Positions 1-8,508 are shown, counted from the stretch's first letter. The stretch: DNA of 64,000 nucleotides from an uncultured Acidimicrobiales bacterium (GCA_938015295.1 CALLQB010000054.1:1-64000); one strand, 5' to 3'. Notes: generated by a model from the sequence alone, not told the origin. Translations and numbers: made by a program.

Positions 1-39
1 AGCGCTTGCACGGGCAGCTGCAACCAGTCTGGTGCTAAA

Positions 40-59
40 GGAGTCCCCAACGGGGCTCC
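40..59. terminator. Short GC-rich hairpin
   Basis: GGAGTCCCC and GGGGCTCC flank a 3-base AAC loop, pairing over eight positions with one bulged base. It lies just downstream of the doubtful minus-strand ORF at 70-318, where a terminator for that transcript would sit. No clear U-run follows on the minus strand, so this is only a candidate. Confidence 0.25.
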
Positions 60-69
60 GACCGGTTCC

Positions 70-318
70 TCAACCGCTGGTCTGCGCCTGGCAGGCCGTG
101 CATTCGATATAGGCCCCGACCTGTTCGTTATCGCTCGGCCAGGGATGCCACGAGCCCTTGCCGTACCGACCGACACGGTCAGCAAAACAGGCCGGGCAAT
201 GATAGATAATGTGCCCTGGCAAACGCCGACTCGCCTGTACCGCCATACGCCGGAGGGTACAGACCGCTGCCATGTGGCGCAATGGTGTCGTCACGGCGGG
301 TGACCCTTTGGCGCCCAC
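70..318 (-). CDS. Possible small zinc-ribbon protein, doubtful
   Basis: This ORF of 82 codons has a C-terminal half with two CxxC pairs (HCPACF and ECTACQ) about 31 residues apart, the spacing of a zinc ribbon. The N-terminal third is Arg-rich and does not look like a typical protein start; an internal Met at residue 16 is an alternative. It lies 25 bp downstream of a degraded cupin gene on the same strand, so it may itself be a fragment. No function can be assigned. The only support is the four-Cys pattern. Confidence 0.3.
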   Translation of the reverse strand: MGAKGSPAVTTPLRHMAAVCTLRRMAVQASRRLPGHIIYHCPACFADRVGRYGKGSWHPWPSDNEQVGAYIECTACQAQTSG

Positions 319-343
319 GGCTCAGCGATTGAAGCACCCGACG

Positions 344-541
344 TTACGACTCAGCCAACCGGTAAAACTCGACCACGAAGCTCGCCGCATCGCCGACTTC
401 GAGATGATGTAAGCGTTCGGGTGGAATCACCACCGACGGTGTCTTCGGTGAATACCTTGGTTGTGCGCACCAACGCCATCCCTGCGGGGAGTTTCGGGAG
501 GCTGTTTCGTTGTTCGTCCACAACCCCATACTTCATCACCC
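344..541 (-). pseudogene. Remnant of a DUF1971 (TehB N-terminal-like) cupin gene
   Basis: Two minus-strand frames carry the two ends of one family. One frame reads LPAGMALVRTTKVFTEDTV, like the N-terminal signature of the DUF1971 cupin domain. The overlapping frame reads VVIPPERLHHLEV followed by SFVVEFYRLAES and a stop, like that domain's C-terminus. The roughly 50 residues of barrel expected between them are missing, and the join near position 430 changes frame. This looks like an internal deletion with frameshift, leaving a non-functional relic. The 5' boundary is approximate, taken at the Met of MKYGVVDEQ. The family match is from memory of its conserved ends and was not searched. Confidence 0.5.
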
Positions 542-610
542 GAACCACAGTCCTCGAAAAGAATTTCCAGAAGCAGGAACTAGGGCACCTCTGGACATCG
601 TCACAGCAGC

Positions 611-1054
611 ATGAAACCAGCACGCACCGCACTCCTTTTCCCTGTCCTTTTGGTCTCGATCACACTCGGATCGATCGCTTGCGGATCTGGTGACCCTGTT
701 CAGACCGGGTCAACGACCCCTCCAACTGTGCTTCCAACCACTGCACCCATCGTCGGGTCCGAAGAGGATGCCACTGTGAGCACCGTGAACCCCGACGAGA
801 ACGACCCGCCAGCAGCAGGCCAGCCCGCCAACGACTTCGACCTGTCGCCCAATGTTGAGCTTGCAGACGTCACCGCAGCAATTGTCGGGATGACGGTTCC
901 CGAGGCAGAACAATGGGCCGATGACAACAACATGTCGATTCGCACCGTGCGACTCGAAGGCGAGTTTCTTGCTGTCACCATGGACATGCGACCAAACCGC
1001 ATCAACGTTGCAGTAGTCGATGGAAACATCGTCGACGTCGACGGTCTCGGCTAG
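611..1054 (+). CDS. Lipoprotein with peptidase-inhibitor I78-like C-terminal domain
   Basis: The product has 147 residues. Residues 1-23 form a lipoprotein signal ending in the lipobox SIAC, with Cys24 as the lipidation site. Residues about 25-85 are a Pro/Thr/Asp-rich linker typical of a surface tether. The C-terminal part (about 86-147) has GMTVPEAEQWADDNN and MDMRPNRINVAVVDG, resembling the I78 / potato-inhibitor-I fold, in which the loop before 'RPNRI' contacts a protease. The predicted role is a membrane-anchored inhibitor or binding domain on the outer face. It stands 40 bp ahead of an SDR gene with no obvious functional link. The inhibitor assignment is moderate; the lipoprotein call is strong. 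Confidence 0.7.
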   Translation: MKPARTALLFPVLLVSITLGSIACGSGDPVQTGSTTPPTVLPTTAPIVGSEEDATVSTVNPDENDPPAAGQPANDFDLSPNVELADVTAAIVGMTVPEAEQWADDNNMSIRTVRLEGEFLAVTMDMRPNRINVAVVDGNIVDVDGLG

Positions 1055-1094
1055 AAAATCCACCCGATGCCGGGGCGCTTGCTACGTTTCGGGC

Positions 1095-1862
1095 ATGCCT
1101 GAGTTACGCCCACCTATCCCCGACATCGCTTCGCTGTTCCGGTTGGAGGGTAAGACCGCTGTTATCACCGGCGGGGCTAGCGGCATCGGCCGCGCCGCTG
1201 GCCATGCCCTAGCCCAGGCTGGGGCAAATGTGGTGCTGTTCGACCTCAACACCGAACTAGCAGGCGAGACGGCAGACGAGATCTCTGGCATCGCGCTTGC
1301 GGTAGATGTGACCGACGAGGACGCCGTCGTCGAAGCGTTCGCCGGCCTGAAACGATGCGACATTGTCGTCACCTGCGCCGGGCATTCGCTTCGCACCCCA
1401 AGTCTCGATCTCGCTATGGCCGATTGGGAATCGGTTATCGATATCAATCTCTCGTCGACGTTTCTGTGTGCCCGAGAGGGGGCACGCCACATGACCCAGC
1501 ATGGCGGCAGCATTATCGCCCTGGCCTCGATCATGGGTCATGTAGGCAACCGACTCTTCCCCAATCCGGCGTATCACGCCAGCAAGGGAGGGGTGGTCAA
1601 CCTGGTGCGAGCGTTGGCGACCGAATGGGCACCTCATGACATTCGAGTCAACGCGATCGCCCCAACCTTTGTCGAGACGCCCTTTATTGCCGGCGTCTTC
1701 GAGCAACCCGAGATCGTCGACGCCATCGTCGACAACACACCACTTGGCCGCATGGCTACCGCGACCGATGTCGCTGCCGCAGTGTTGTATCTGGCCTCGC
1801 CGGCCGCCGCCATGGTCACCGGCATCAGCATGCCGGTCGACGGTGGCTGGCTCGCTCACTGA
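1095..1862 (+). CDS. Short-chain dehydrogenase/reductase (classical SDR)
   Basis: The product has 255 residues, the usual length for classical SDRs. It shows the cofactor motif TGGASGIG near residue 27, an Asp in the 'DVTD' acidic patch, the catalytic Ser in LASIMG, YHASK with catalytic Tyr and Lys, and the C-terminal PVDGGW motif. The usual NNAG motif reads TCAG here. I chose ATG 1095 because the reading frame upstream lacks family similarity and MPELRPPIPDIASLF is a typical SDR lead-in. It probably oxidises or reduces a small alcohol or ketone with NAD(H). It is followed after 35 bp by a SnoaL-like gene. The substrate is unknown. Confidence 0.85.
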   Translation: MPELRPPIPDIASLFRLEGKTAVITGGASGIGRAAGHALAQAGANVVLFDLNTELAGETADEISGIALAVDVTDEDAVVEAFAGLKRCDIVVTCAGHSLRTPSLDLAMADWESVIDINLSSTFLCAREGARHMTQHGGSIIALASIMGHVGNRLFPNPAYHASKGGVVNLVRALATEWAPHDIRVNAIAPTFVETPFIAGVFEQPEIVDAIVDNTPLGRMATATDVAAAVLYLASPAAAMVTGISMPVDGGWLAH

Positions 1863-1897
1863 CCACCGCTACCACGATCGTAAGCCGAGGAGGCTGC

Positions 1898-2398
1898 ATG
1901 ACCGCTACAAACACAATCGCTGAAGACAAGCTGCTGGTCGCCGAGACGACATACCGGTATGCGACCGGCATCGATACACGCAACTGGGAGCTCTACCGAT
2001 CGATCTTCGCCGACGAGGTGAGCATCGACTTCTCGAGCTACAACCCAGCCCGCCCGGCGAGCACGATGACGGCCGATCAGTGGGTTGCCGGACTCCGGCC
2101 GCTGTTCACCGGGCTCGCTGCCACACAACACTCGATGACCAATCCCCTTGTTTCGCTCGACGGCGATCGCGCCGAGATCACGATGTATATGCAGGCGCAC
2201 CATGTTCACGACGCCGAAAACCCCGACTCGTGGTACACGATTGGCGGCTACTACACCGACACGCTGAAACGCTCCGACGGTGGCTGGCTGATCGACAGCG
2301 TGGCACTCACGGTCACCTGGCGATCAGGCGATCCGGCAATCATGGAAGCTGCACGGGTCGACGGTGTTCGCCTGCTGAAAACGGCGCCGCTTACGTAA
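1898..2398 (+). CDS. SnoaL-like / NTF2-fold protein
   Basis: The product has 166 residues. It carries the SnoaL_4 pattern: an N-terminal helix around YRYATGIDTRNWELYRSIFADE, then TQHSMTNPLVSLDGDRAEITMYMQAHH and a C-terminal 'GGWLIDSVALTVTWRSG'. A good ribosome site (AGGAGG) lies 7 bases before the ATG. Members of this cone-shaped fold act as small isomerases, hydratases or dehydratases of aromatic or polyketide-like substrates. Position directly after an SDR suggests both act on one substrate, but this is inference. The kynurenine operon control region starts 40 bp after its stop. Confidence 0.75.
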   Translation: MTATNTIAEDKLLVAETTYRYATGIDTRNWELYRSIFADEVSIDFSSYNPARPASTMTADQWVAGLRPLFTGLAATQHSMTNPLVSLDGDRAEITMYMQAHHVHDAENPDSWYTIGGYYTDTLKRSDGGWLIDSVALTVTWRSGDPAIMEAARVDGVRLLKTAPLT

Positions 2399-2437
2399 GA
2401 CTCACGAGCCTCTCAGCCTGACCACCAAAGAAATATC

Positions 2438-2474
2438 CATTCACCTGAATGTTGTATTCCCATTCATTTGAATG
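2438..2474. promoter_or_regulatory. Tandem palindromic operator for the MarR repressor and kyn operon
   Basis: Two perfect palindromes of the form CATTCA-NN-TGAATG lie at 2438-2451 and 2461-2474, centre to centre 23 bp, about two helical turns, so two dimers would bind the same DNA face. A plausible promoter uses TTGTAT (2452-2457), 17 bp, then TAACAT (2475-2480), which places the second palindrome inside the spacer. Transcription would start at or next to the MarR ATG at 2487, giving a leaderless mRNA. Repression by the downstream MarR protein is inferred from position and symmetry. Confidence 0.75.
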
Positions 2475-2486
2475 TAACATCGCACG

Positions 2487-2972
2487 ATGGCGTCCGTTCC
2501 GAGTGCTGGCGATGGCGAGTTCCTTGAGGGGTATCTGCCCTATCTGTTGCGGCGAGCCGATCAAACCTTGTCGGCGCCGTTCTACGCAGTGCTGACCCGG
2601 TATGGCATCTCGCGATCCGAGTGGCGAGTACTTGCGGTGTTAGCTGAAACCGATCAGCTTTCCGTGGTGGAGTTGGCTCGCGAGGCGCTGAGTCCCCAGC
2701 CAACGGTGACCCATGCGGTGCGCCGGCTCGAAAAACGAAACCTTGTGTCGCGCCTAGCCGGCTCAGCGGACAAGCGGCAACGGTTTATCTCGGTCACTCC
2801 CACGGGTGCCCAGCTCGCAGCCACCCTCATTAGTGAGGCTCAAAAGCTCTCGACCACAGCCCTCGCCGGTGTCGACAACCTCAGTACGATTATCCGCGAA
2901 CTCGAACGACTGACAGCGATAGTCGACCAAAACGTCCGAGAGCAGCTCGACGACGATTCGCGCGCCGGATGA
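2487..2972 (+). CDS. MarR-family transcriptional regulator of the kynurenine operon
   Basis: The product has 161 residues, normal for MarR. The winged helix spans about residues 35-105: SRSEWRVLAVLAETDQLSVVELAREALSP, a recognition helix region around QPTVTHAVRRLEKRNLVSR, then the wing with DKRQRFISVTPTGAQLA. It lies immediately downstream of two perfect palindromes and 25 bp ahead of the dioxygenase gene, all on one strand. It therefore probably autoregulates and represses the kyn operon until a pathway metabolite such as kynurenine or an anthranilate binds. The effector is not visible from sequence. No Shine-Dalgarno sequence precedes the ATG, fitting a leaderless start. Confidence 0.85.
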   Translation: MASVPSAGDGEFLEGYLPYLLRRADQTLSAPFYAVLTRYGISRSEWRVLAVLAETDQLSVVELAREALSPQPTVTHAVRRLEKRNLVSRLAGSADKRQRFISVTPTGAQLAATLISEAQKLSTTALAGVDNLSTIIRELERLTAIVDQNVREQLDDDSRAG

Positions 2973-2997
2973 CTACCTGCCGAACGAGGAGAACCCC

Positions 2998-3552
2998 GTG
3001 ACCATCTACGACCCAGCTCCACTCGAACGCCGACCCTTCAACCTCATGCAATGGATCGCTGATCACGCAGCCGACCTGACACCGCCGGTGTCCAACAAGC
3101 AGATCTGGCGAGAGGCCGACATGATTGTCATGATCGTCGGCGGAGGCAACCAAAGAAACGACTTCCACGACGATCCGCGCGAAGAGTTCTTCTACCAGAT
3201 CAGAGGCGACATGGATCTGGTGATCTGGCCCGAAGAGGGAACGGCACCGTTTCACATGCCAATCCGCGAAGGCGAAATCTATTTGCTGCCACCAGGCGTC
3301 CGCCATTCGCCACAACGCCCCGACCGCGACTCGATCGGCCTTGTTGTCGAGTACCAACGAAACATCGGCGAACTCGACGGTTTCGAGTGGGCGTGCTTCA
3401 ACTGCGCGAACCTGGTGCACCGGGTCGAACTGCAAGTGCAAGCGATCGACAAAGATCTCCCGCCGCTCTTCGCCGCTTTCGACGAGGATGAAACCGCGCG
3501 CACCTGTCCGCACTGTGCAGCCCTGCACCCCGGCAAGGATGGTCGACTGTGA
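2998..3552 (+). CDS. haaO: 3-hydroxyanthranilate 3,4-dioxygenase
   Basis: The product has 184 residues, typical of the bacterial enzyme. It opens the ring of 3-hydroxyanthranilate to 2-amino-3-carboxymuconate semialdehyde, which can cyclise to quinolinate. The cupin iron ligands are seen as the His and Glu of NDFHDDPREEFFYQ and the His of GVRHSPQRP. The C-terminal rubredoxin-like metal site of the bacterial form is present: CFNC near residue 138 and CPHC near residue 172. Translation starts at GTG 2998 behind GAGGAG. The stop overlaps the kynureninase start as GTGA, so the two are translationally coupled. Confidence 0.93.
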   Translation: MTIYDPAPLERRPFNLMQWIADHAADLTPPVSNKQIWREADMIVMIVGGGNQRNDFHDDPREEFFYQIRGDMDLVIWPEEGTAPFHMPIREGEIYLLPPGVRHSPQRPDRDSIGLVVEYQRNIGELDGFEWACFNCANLVHRVELQVQAIDKDLPPLFAAFDEDETARTCPHCAALHPGKDGRL

Positions 3553-4808
3553 GCACCGACCTCCAAGGGGCACTACCGACTGCGGCGGAGCTCGACGCTG
3601 CCGACCCGCTCGCCGAATTTCGGTCACACTTCGAGCTTCCCGACGGCATCTACCTGGTCGGCAACTCGCTTGGTGCCCTTCCAAAGGCCGCTCGCGAGCA
3701 TGTCGGCATCGAGCTTGACCGCTGGAGCACGCTTGGCGTTGAGGGGCACTTCACTGGCCATCTCGCTTGGAAGGACTATCACCACCTCGTCACCGAACAA
3801 CTCGGCGCACTAACCGGTTCCCAGCCCGGTGAAGTGGTGGCCATGAATGCTCTCACCGTCAACCTTCACCTTCTCATGGTGAGCTTCTACCGGCCGTCGC
3901 TACAACGCCACAAGATCCTCATCGAAAGCCACGCCTTTCCATCCGACCATTTCGCTGCCGAGTCACAAATCCGCCAGCGGGGCTTCGATCCCAGCGAATC
4001 GCTGGTACTCGTCGAACCCCGCGATGGCGAAGAAATACTCCGTCCCGACGACATCCTCGCCGCGATTGCCGAACACGGCGACGAGCTGGCCCTCGTCATG
4101 TTGCCTGGCGTCCAGTATTACACCGGCCAAGTCTTACCAATGGCCGATATCACCAGCGCCGGCCACGAGGTTGGAGCCATGGTCGGCTTCGACTTAGCCC
4201 ATGCGGTAGGCAACGTCGAGTTATCGCTGCACGACTGGGATGTCGACTTCGCGGCCTGGTGCTCATACAAGTACCTCAACAGCGGCCCCGGAGGCGTGGG
4301 TGGAGCGTTCGTGCACACCCGCCACGTGTCTGATCAATCACTCTCGAAATTACTTGGTTGGTGGGGCACCAATGCTTCGACCCGCTTCGAGATGGCCACC
4401 GACTTCGACGCCATCCCCACCATCGAATCGTGGCAGCTTTCGAATGCCCCCATCCTTCCACTAGCGGTTCTACGGGCCTCACTCGACGTAATCGACCGCG
4501 CTGGCGGAGTAACGGCGTTGCGGGCAAAGTCCGAACTCCAGATCGACTTCTTCGACCGGCGTCTCGCCGAAACTCTCGGCGGTCGCATCGAAAACATCAC
4601 ACCACCACGATTGGAAGAGCGGGGTTGCCAGTTCGCTCTGCGAGTCACCAACGGCGACGGCAAACGGGTGTTCGAGGCGCTCGAACACGCCCGCGTACTT
4701 TGCGATTGGCGCGAACCCGACGTCATCCGAGTAGCGCCAGTTCCTCTCTACAACTCCTTCGACGACATCGAACAGTTCGTCCAGATCCTCGACGGGATTG
4801 TCACATGA
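3549..4808 (+). CDS. kynU: Kynureninase
   Basis: The product has 419 residues, the family's usual length. It hydrolyses kynurenine or 3-hydroxykynurenine to anthranilate or 3-hydroxyanthranilate plus alanine. The signature YLVGNSLGALPK is at the N-terminus, the cofactor region includes GFDLAHAVGN, and the PLP-binding Lys lies in WCSYKYLNSGPGG. The start is GTG 3549, overlapping the dioxygenase stop, and the stop overlaps the next ATG (ATGA). With neighbouring genes it supplies 3-hydroxyanthranilate to the preceding dioxygenase. Identification is firm. Confidence 0.94.
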   Translation: MSTDLQGALPTAAELDAADPLAEFRSHFELPDGIYLVGNSLGALPKAAREHVGIELDRWSTLGVEGHFTGHLAWKDYHHLVTEQLGALTGSQPGEVVAMNALTVNLHLLMVSFYRPSLQRHKILIESHAFPSDHFAAESQIRQRGFDPSESLVLVEPRDGEEILRPDDILAAIAEHGDELALVMLPGVQYYTGQVLPMADITSAGHEVGAMVGFDLAHAVGNVELSLHDWDVDFAAWCSYKYLNSGPGGVGGAFVHTRHVSDQSLSKLLGWWGTNASTRFEMATDFDAIPTIESWQLSNAPILPLAVLRASLDVIDRAGGVTALRAKSELQIDFFDRRLAETLGGRIENITPPRLEERGCQFALRVTNGDGKRVFEALEHARVLCDWREPDVIRVAPVPLYNSFDDIEQFVQILDGIVT

Positions 4809-6163
4809 CTATGCCCAGCGGGCCCATCGTCATCGCGGGAGCCGGGCAAGCCGGGTCGCTCATGGCAATGTACCTTGCCCGCCAAGGCCACGATGTCACC
4901 ATGTACGAGAGTCGCCCCGACCTGCGGCGTCATGACATCGACGCCGGCCGGTCGATCAACCTAGCGCTCGCCACCCGCGGCATCGTGCCCCTCATCGATG
5001 TCGGAGTTATCGAACACGTCGATGCCATTACCATTGCGATGCGCGGCCGGATGGTCCACGCCCTCGATGACCCAACGCCCGAGCTTCAGCCATACGGCCG
5101 CCAAGCCCACGAAGTCATCCACTCGGTGTCTCGCACCGATCTCAACGCCATCCTGCTCGACGCCGCCGAGGCAACAGGTCGGGTCACGATCGAGTTCGAC
5201 TCCCAAGTCGAATCGGTTGACCTCGATCAATCGCTTCTGCACTTTGCTGACGGACGAATCGAACCCTTCGGACTGGTAATCGGTGCCGATGGCGCAGGCT
5301 CACGCGTGCGCAAAGCAATCACCGACAAGGGCGCAGGTGCAAGTGAAACCGAATGGCTCGATCACTCCTACAAGGAACTCACCCTGCCACCTGCAGCAGA
5401 CGGGAGCCACCGGATCGACCCCAACGCACTACATATTTGGCCGCGCGGTCAGTTCATGTTGATTGCGCTTGCGAATCCCAACGGCGATTTCACGATCACT
5501 TTGTTTGCACCCACGGAGACCTTCGAGAGCCTTACCAGCAGCGACGAGATTCTGGCATTCTTCGACCAAGAGTTCGCCGACTTCGCTGCCCAAGTGCCCG
5601 ACCTGGCAGAACAGTTTCTTGACAACCCCACCGGACCGCTGGGCACGCTCCGCGCCACAGGCTGGAGCTACCAGAACAAGGCGGTAATCGTCGGCGATGC
5701 CGCTCACGCAATCGTGCCGTTTCACGGCCAAGGCATGAACGCCGCCATGGAATCAGCTCGAGCCCTTGACCGACATATGACGCAGAACCCCGACGACCTG
5801 GCCACGGCATTCCGCAACTACGAAACCGATCGCAAGCCCGATGCCGACGCCATCGCCGATATGGCGCTGCAGAACTACGTAGAGATGCGCTCGGGGGTAC
5901 TCGACCCTCGCTACCTCGCCAAACGCGAGCTGGCGCTTGCGCTTGAGCAACGCCACCCCGAACACATTAGCCCTCGGTACAACATGGTCATGTTCTCCAC
6001 GATGCCGTATGCCGAAGCCCAGTCCCGGGCCGCCAGCCAAAGCGAGATCATCGACAAGGCAATCGCCGATCCGGCCATCGATGTCGATGCGCTGGTGGCC
6101 GCACTTCCACCGCTTCCGCCGCTCGACCCCTTAGCCGACCCAGATGCACTCACGAACTCCTAG
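4805..6163 (+). CDS. kmo: Kynurenine 3-monooxygenase
   Basis: The product has 452 residues. It is an FAD-dependent aromatic hydroxylase that converts kynurenine to 3-hydroxykynurenine with NADPH and oxygen. It shows the Rossmann motif IAGAGQAGSLMAMYLA, the conserved GADGAGSRVR stretch, and the FAD ribityl motif GDAAHAIVPFHGQGMNAAMES. The long C-terminal region (about 375-452) matches the family's extra helices. I chose ATG 4805, overlapping the kynureninase stop, because the open frame extending upstream lies entirely inside kynU and has no family similarity. Confidence 0.92.
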   Translation: MTMPSGPIVIAGAGQAGSLMAMYLARQGHDVTMYESRPDLRRHDIDAGRSINLALATRGIVPLIDVGVIEHVDAITIAMRGRMVHALDDPTPELQPYGRQAHEVIHSVSRTDLNAILLDAAEATGRVTIEFDSQVESVDLDQSLLHFADGRIEPFGLVIGADGAGSRVRKAITDKGAGASETEWLDHSYKELTLPPAADGSHRIDPNALHIWPRGQFMLIALANPNGDFTITLFAPTETFESLTSSDEILAFFDQEFADFAAQVPDLAEQFLDNPTGPLGTLRATGWSYQNKAVIVGDAAHAIVPFHGQGMNAAMESARALDRHMTQNPDDLATAFRNYETDRKPDADAIADMALQNYVEMRSGVLDPRYLAKRELALALEQRHPEHISPRYNMVMFSTMPYAEAQSRAASQSEIIDKAIADPAIDVDALVAALPPLPPLDPLADPDALTNS

Positions 6164-6178
6164 AAGCGAAAGACACCG

Positions 6179-6991
6179 ATGAGCATCCCATTCGACAACG
6201 ACGACGACTTCACCTACGGCAGCTACCTCAAGATCCCCGAGCTTCTTGAACTTCAGCAATGCGTATCGATCGATCCCGATACGGGTGGCCCCGAGCATGA
6301 CGAGACGCTATTTATCGTCATTCACCAAGTCTATGAACTCTGGTTTAAACAGATTCTCCACGAGATCGACTACATCATCGCGATGCTCGACAACAATAAG
6401 ATCAACGGCGCGCGGAGCCACCTCAAACGGGTCCTCAAGATCATGAAGACCCTGGTGGGGCAGATCGATGTGCTCGAGACAATGACCCCGGCCGAGTTTG
6501 CGAGCTTCCGAAGTTTCCTCGCCAACGCCAGCGGCTTCCAATCTGCCCAGTTCCGCGAACTTGAGTTTCTGCTGGGCGTAAAGGACCGTGTTCAGGTCGA
6601 GTGGTTTTCCGGCGAAGAGGGTGACCGCCTGGCCGACCGCTTCGCATCACCCACCCTCTGGGACGCCTTCGCCCACTACCTGCATCGCCACGGTCTTCAC
6701 GTGCCTCAGGAGGTTCTCGCACGAGACGTTCGCGAACCAATCGTCGAAAACGCCGAGCTTCAGGCCACGATTGTCAGCCACTACGGCGACGAAGGGCTCG
6801 CTGGCTTTTGCGAGACGCTCACCGACCTCGACGAAGGCCTACAAGAGTGGCGTTACCGCCACGTGATGATGGTGCGCCGCACAATCGGGACCAAGCGAGG
6901 AACCGGTGGGTCAGAGGGTGCGGAGTACCTCGCCACCACGTTGTTCCGTCCGGTGTTTCCCGACCTTTGGGCAATCCGCACCGCCTTTTAG
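6179..6991 (+). CDS. kynA: Tryptophan 2,3-dioxygenase
   Basis: The product has 270 residues, close to other bacterial tryptophan dioxygenases. It is a haem enzyme that opens the indole ring of L-tryptophan to N-formylkynurenine, the entry step of the pathway. Conserved blocks are FTYGSYLKIPELLELQ, the substrate/haem region DETLFIVIHQVYELWFKQILHE, FASFRSFLANASGFQSAQFRELE, and the C-terminal RYRHVMMVRRTIGTKRGTGGS. It follows kmo by 15 bp. No kynurenine formamidase gene is visible here, so that step must be done elsewhere or by an unrelated hydrolase. Confidence 0.95.
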   Translation: MSIPFDNDDDFTYGSYLKIPELLELQQCVSIDPDTGGPEHDETLFIVIHQVYELWFKQILHEIDYIIAMLDNNKINGARSHLKRVLKIMKTLVGQIDVLETMTPAEFASFRSFLANASGFQSAQFRELEFLLGVKDRVQVEWFSGEEGDRLADRFASPTLWDAFAHYLHRHGLHVPQEVLARDVREPIVENAELQATIVSHYGDEGLAGFCETLTDLDEGLQEWRYRHVMMVRRTIGTKRGTGGSEGAEYLATTLFRPVFPDLWAIRTAF

Positions 6992-7035
6992 CAACCCTTC
7001 CTGCTCGCCAAGTCTTCCGAAGAAACGAACCTCCT

Positions 7036-7086
7036 ATGGCTACAAACCCCTCTATGGCTACCTACCCCTCTATGGCTACCTACCCC
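7036..7086 (+). repeat. 18-bp tandem repeat carrying three successive in-frame start codons
   Basis: Units begin at 7036, 7054 and 7072. Each starts ATGGCTAC and runs to CCCC; the first two are full length and the third diverges after 15 bases. The repeat encodes MATNPS-MATYPS-MATYPE at the start of the aldehyde dehydrogenase. Each unit supplies an ATG in the same frame, so replication slippage would add or remove start codons without breaking the protein. Confidence 0.85.
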
Positions 7087-8508
7087 GAACTCAAGCTCTA
7101 CATCGGCGGCTCGTGGCGGACCACCGACACCGACCTTTCCGTCATCAACCCATCGACCGAGCAAGAGATCGGCCGTCTCCCGATCGCACAAATTGGCGAC
7201 CTCGACGACGCTATCGAAGCTGCTGCTGACGGGTTTGCGATCTGGAGCCAGACATCACCCAAGCAGCGGGCCGATCTGGTTCGTGAAGCCTCGGCGCTGT
7301 TGCGCGAGCGTCAAGACGACGTCGCTCACTCGATCACACTCGAACATGGCAAACCCTTCGAGCAGGCGCGCCTTGAGGTCATACGGGGCTGCGAGTTTTT
7401 CGAGTGGGACGCTGGCGAAGCAACCCGCACCTACGGCCGGGTCATACCCAGCGGTCCAGGCGTGAAATACGTAGTGCACCATCAGCCAATTGGACCCGTC
7501 GCCGCTTTCTCGCCATGGAATTTTCCGATGAGCCAACCGGCCCGCAAGATCGCAGGCGCCGTTGCTTCGGGTTGCTCGATCATTCTCAAGGCGGCCGAAG
7601 AAACCCCCGCTGGCGCAATGCACATCGCACAAGCGTTTCACGATGCCGGGCTACCCCCGGGCGTGCTCAACCTTGTCTACGGGGTGCCCGCCGATATCTC
7701 CCAACACCTCATCCCGAGCGACCACATCAACCTCATCGCCTTCACCGGTTCAACTGCCGTTGGACGCCACCTCACCGGCCTCGCTTCGGACCACATGACC
7801 CCGGTGCTAATGGAACTGGGCGGGCACGCCCCGGTCATCGTCTGCGAAGATACCGATGTTGAAGCTGCAGCACTTACCTCTGCGGTGCGCAAGATGCGAA
7901 ACGCAGGTCAGGTGTGCACGTCTCCCACCCGCTTCTTTGTGCACGACAGCGTCTTCGACCATTTCCTCGACGTGTTCACGAAGCGCTGCGCCGAAACCGT
8001 CGTGGGTGACGGCTTCGAAAACGGCGTCGAGATGGGCCCGGTCGCCAATGAACGCCGCATCGCGGCGATGGTGTCGATGGTCGCGGACGCTCAAGATAGT
8101 GGCGCCGACCTCATGACCGGCGGAAACCGTATCGACCGCACCGGCTACTACTTCGAACCCACCGTGCTGGCCAACGTTCCGGCCGGCGCTCGCGTCATGC
8201 AAGAAGAGCCGTTTGGTCCCTTGGCCATCGTGAACGCGGTGGACTCGCTTGACACTGCCATCGAGCAAGCAAACTCGGTGCCCTATGGCCTCGCTGCCTA
8301 CGGGTTCACGAACCGGGCCGACTACATCGACCGAATGGTCGACCGGGTCGAGGCGGGAAACCTCTCGATAAATACGCTCGAAGCGTCGTTACCCGAGACG
8401 CCATTTGGTGGGGTGAAGTCGAGCGGCTACGGCCGTGAAGGTGGCGCCGAGGGGCTTGCCCACTACACCGTGGTCAAGAACGTCTCGCACAGCGTCAACA
8501 TCGTCTAG
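7036..8508 (+). CDS. Aldehyde dehydrogenase (NAD-dependent, succinate- or aminomuconate-semialdehyde-like)
   Basis: The product has 490 residues from the first ATG. It shows the ALDH oxyanion Asn in SPWNFPMSQPARK, the Rossmann GSTAVG, the general-base Glu in MELGGHAP, the catalytic Cys in AGQVCTSPTRFF, and EEPFGP near the C-terminus. The start is uncertain: three ATGs (7036, 7054, 7072) sit in an 18-bp tandem repeat, and none has a strong ribosome site. Position after the kyn genes suggests oxidation of a semialdehyde from tryptophan breakdown, for example 2-aminomuconate semialdehyde. However, no decarboxylase (ACMSD) is present to make that compound, so the substrate remains open. Confidence 0.85.
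   Translation: MATNPSMATYPSMATYPELKLYIGGSWRTTDTDLSVINPSTEQEIGRLPIAQIGDLDDAIEAAADGFAIWSQTSPKQRADLVREASALLRERQDDVAHSITLEHGKPFEQARLEVIRGCEFFEWDAGEATRTYGRVIPSGPGVKYVVHHQPIGPVAAFSPWNFPMSQPARKIAGAVASGCSIILKAAEETPAGAMHIAQAFHDAGLPPGVLNLVYGVPADISQHLIPSDHINLIAFTGSTAVGRHLTGLASDHMTPVLMELGGHAPVIVCEDTDVEAAALTSAVRKMRNAGQVCTSPTRFFVHDSVFDHFLDVFTKRCAETVVGDGFENGVEMGPVANERRIAAMVSMVADAQDSGADLMTGGNRIDRTGYYFEPTVLANVPAGARVMQEEPFGPLAIVNAVDSLDTAIEQANSVPYGLAAYGFTNRADYIDRMVDRVEAGNLSINTLEASLPETPFGGVKSSGYGREGGAEGLAHYTVVKNVSHSVNIV

Noticed and set aside
4358-4804. Longer N-terminus for kynurenine monooxygenase
   Set aside because: It lies fully inside kynU in another frame and is low-complexity Arg/Ser-rich; the flavin motif begins right after ATG 4805.
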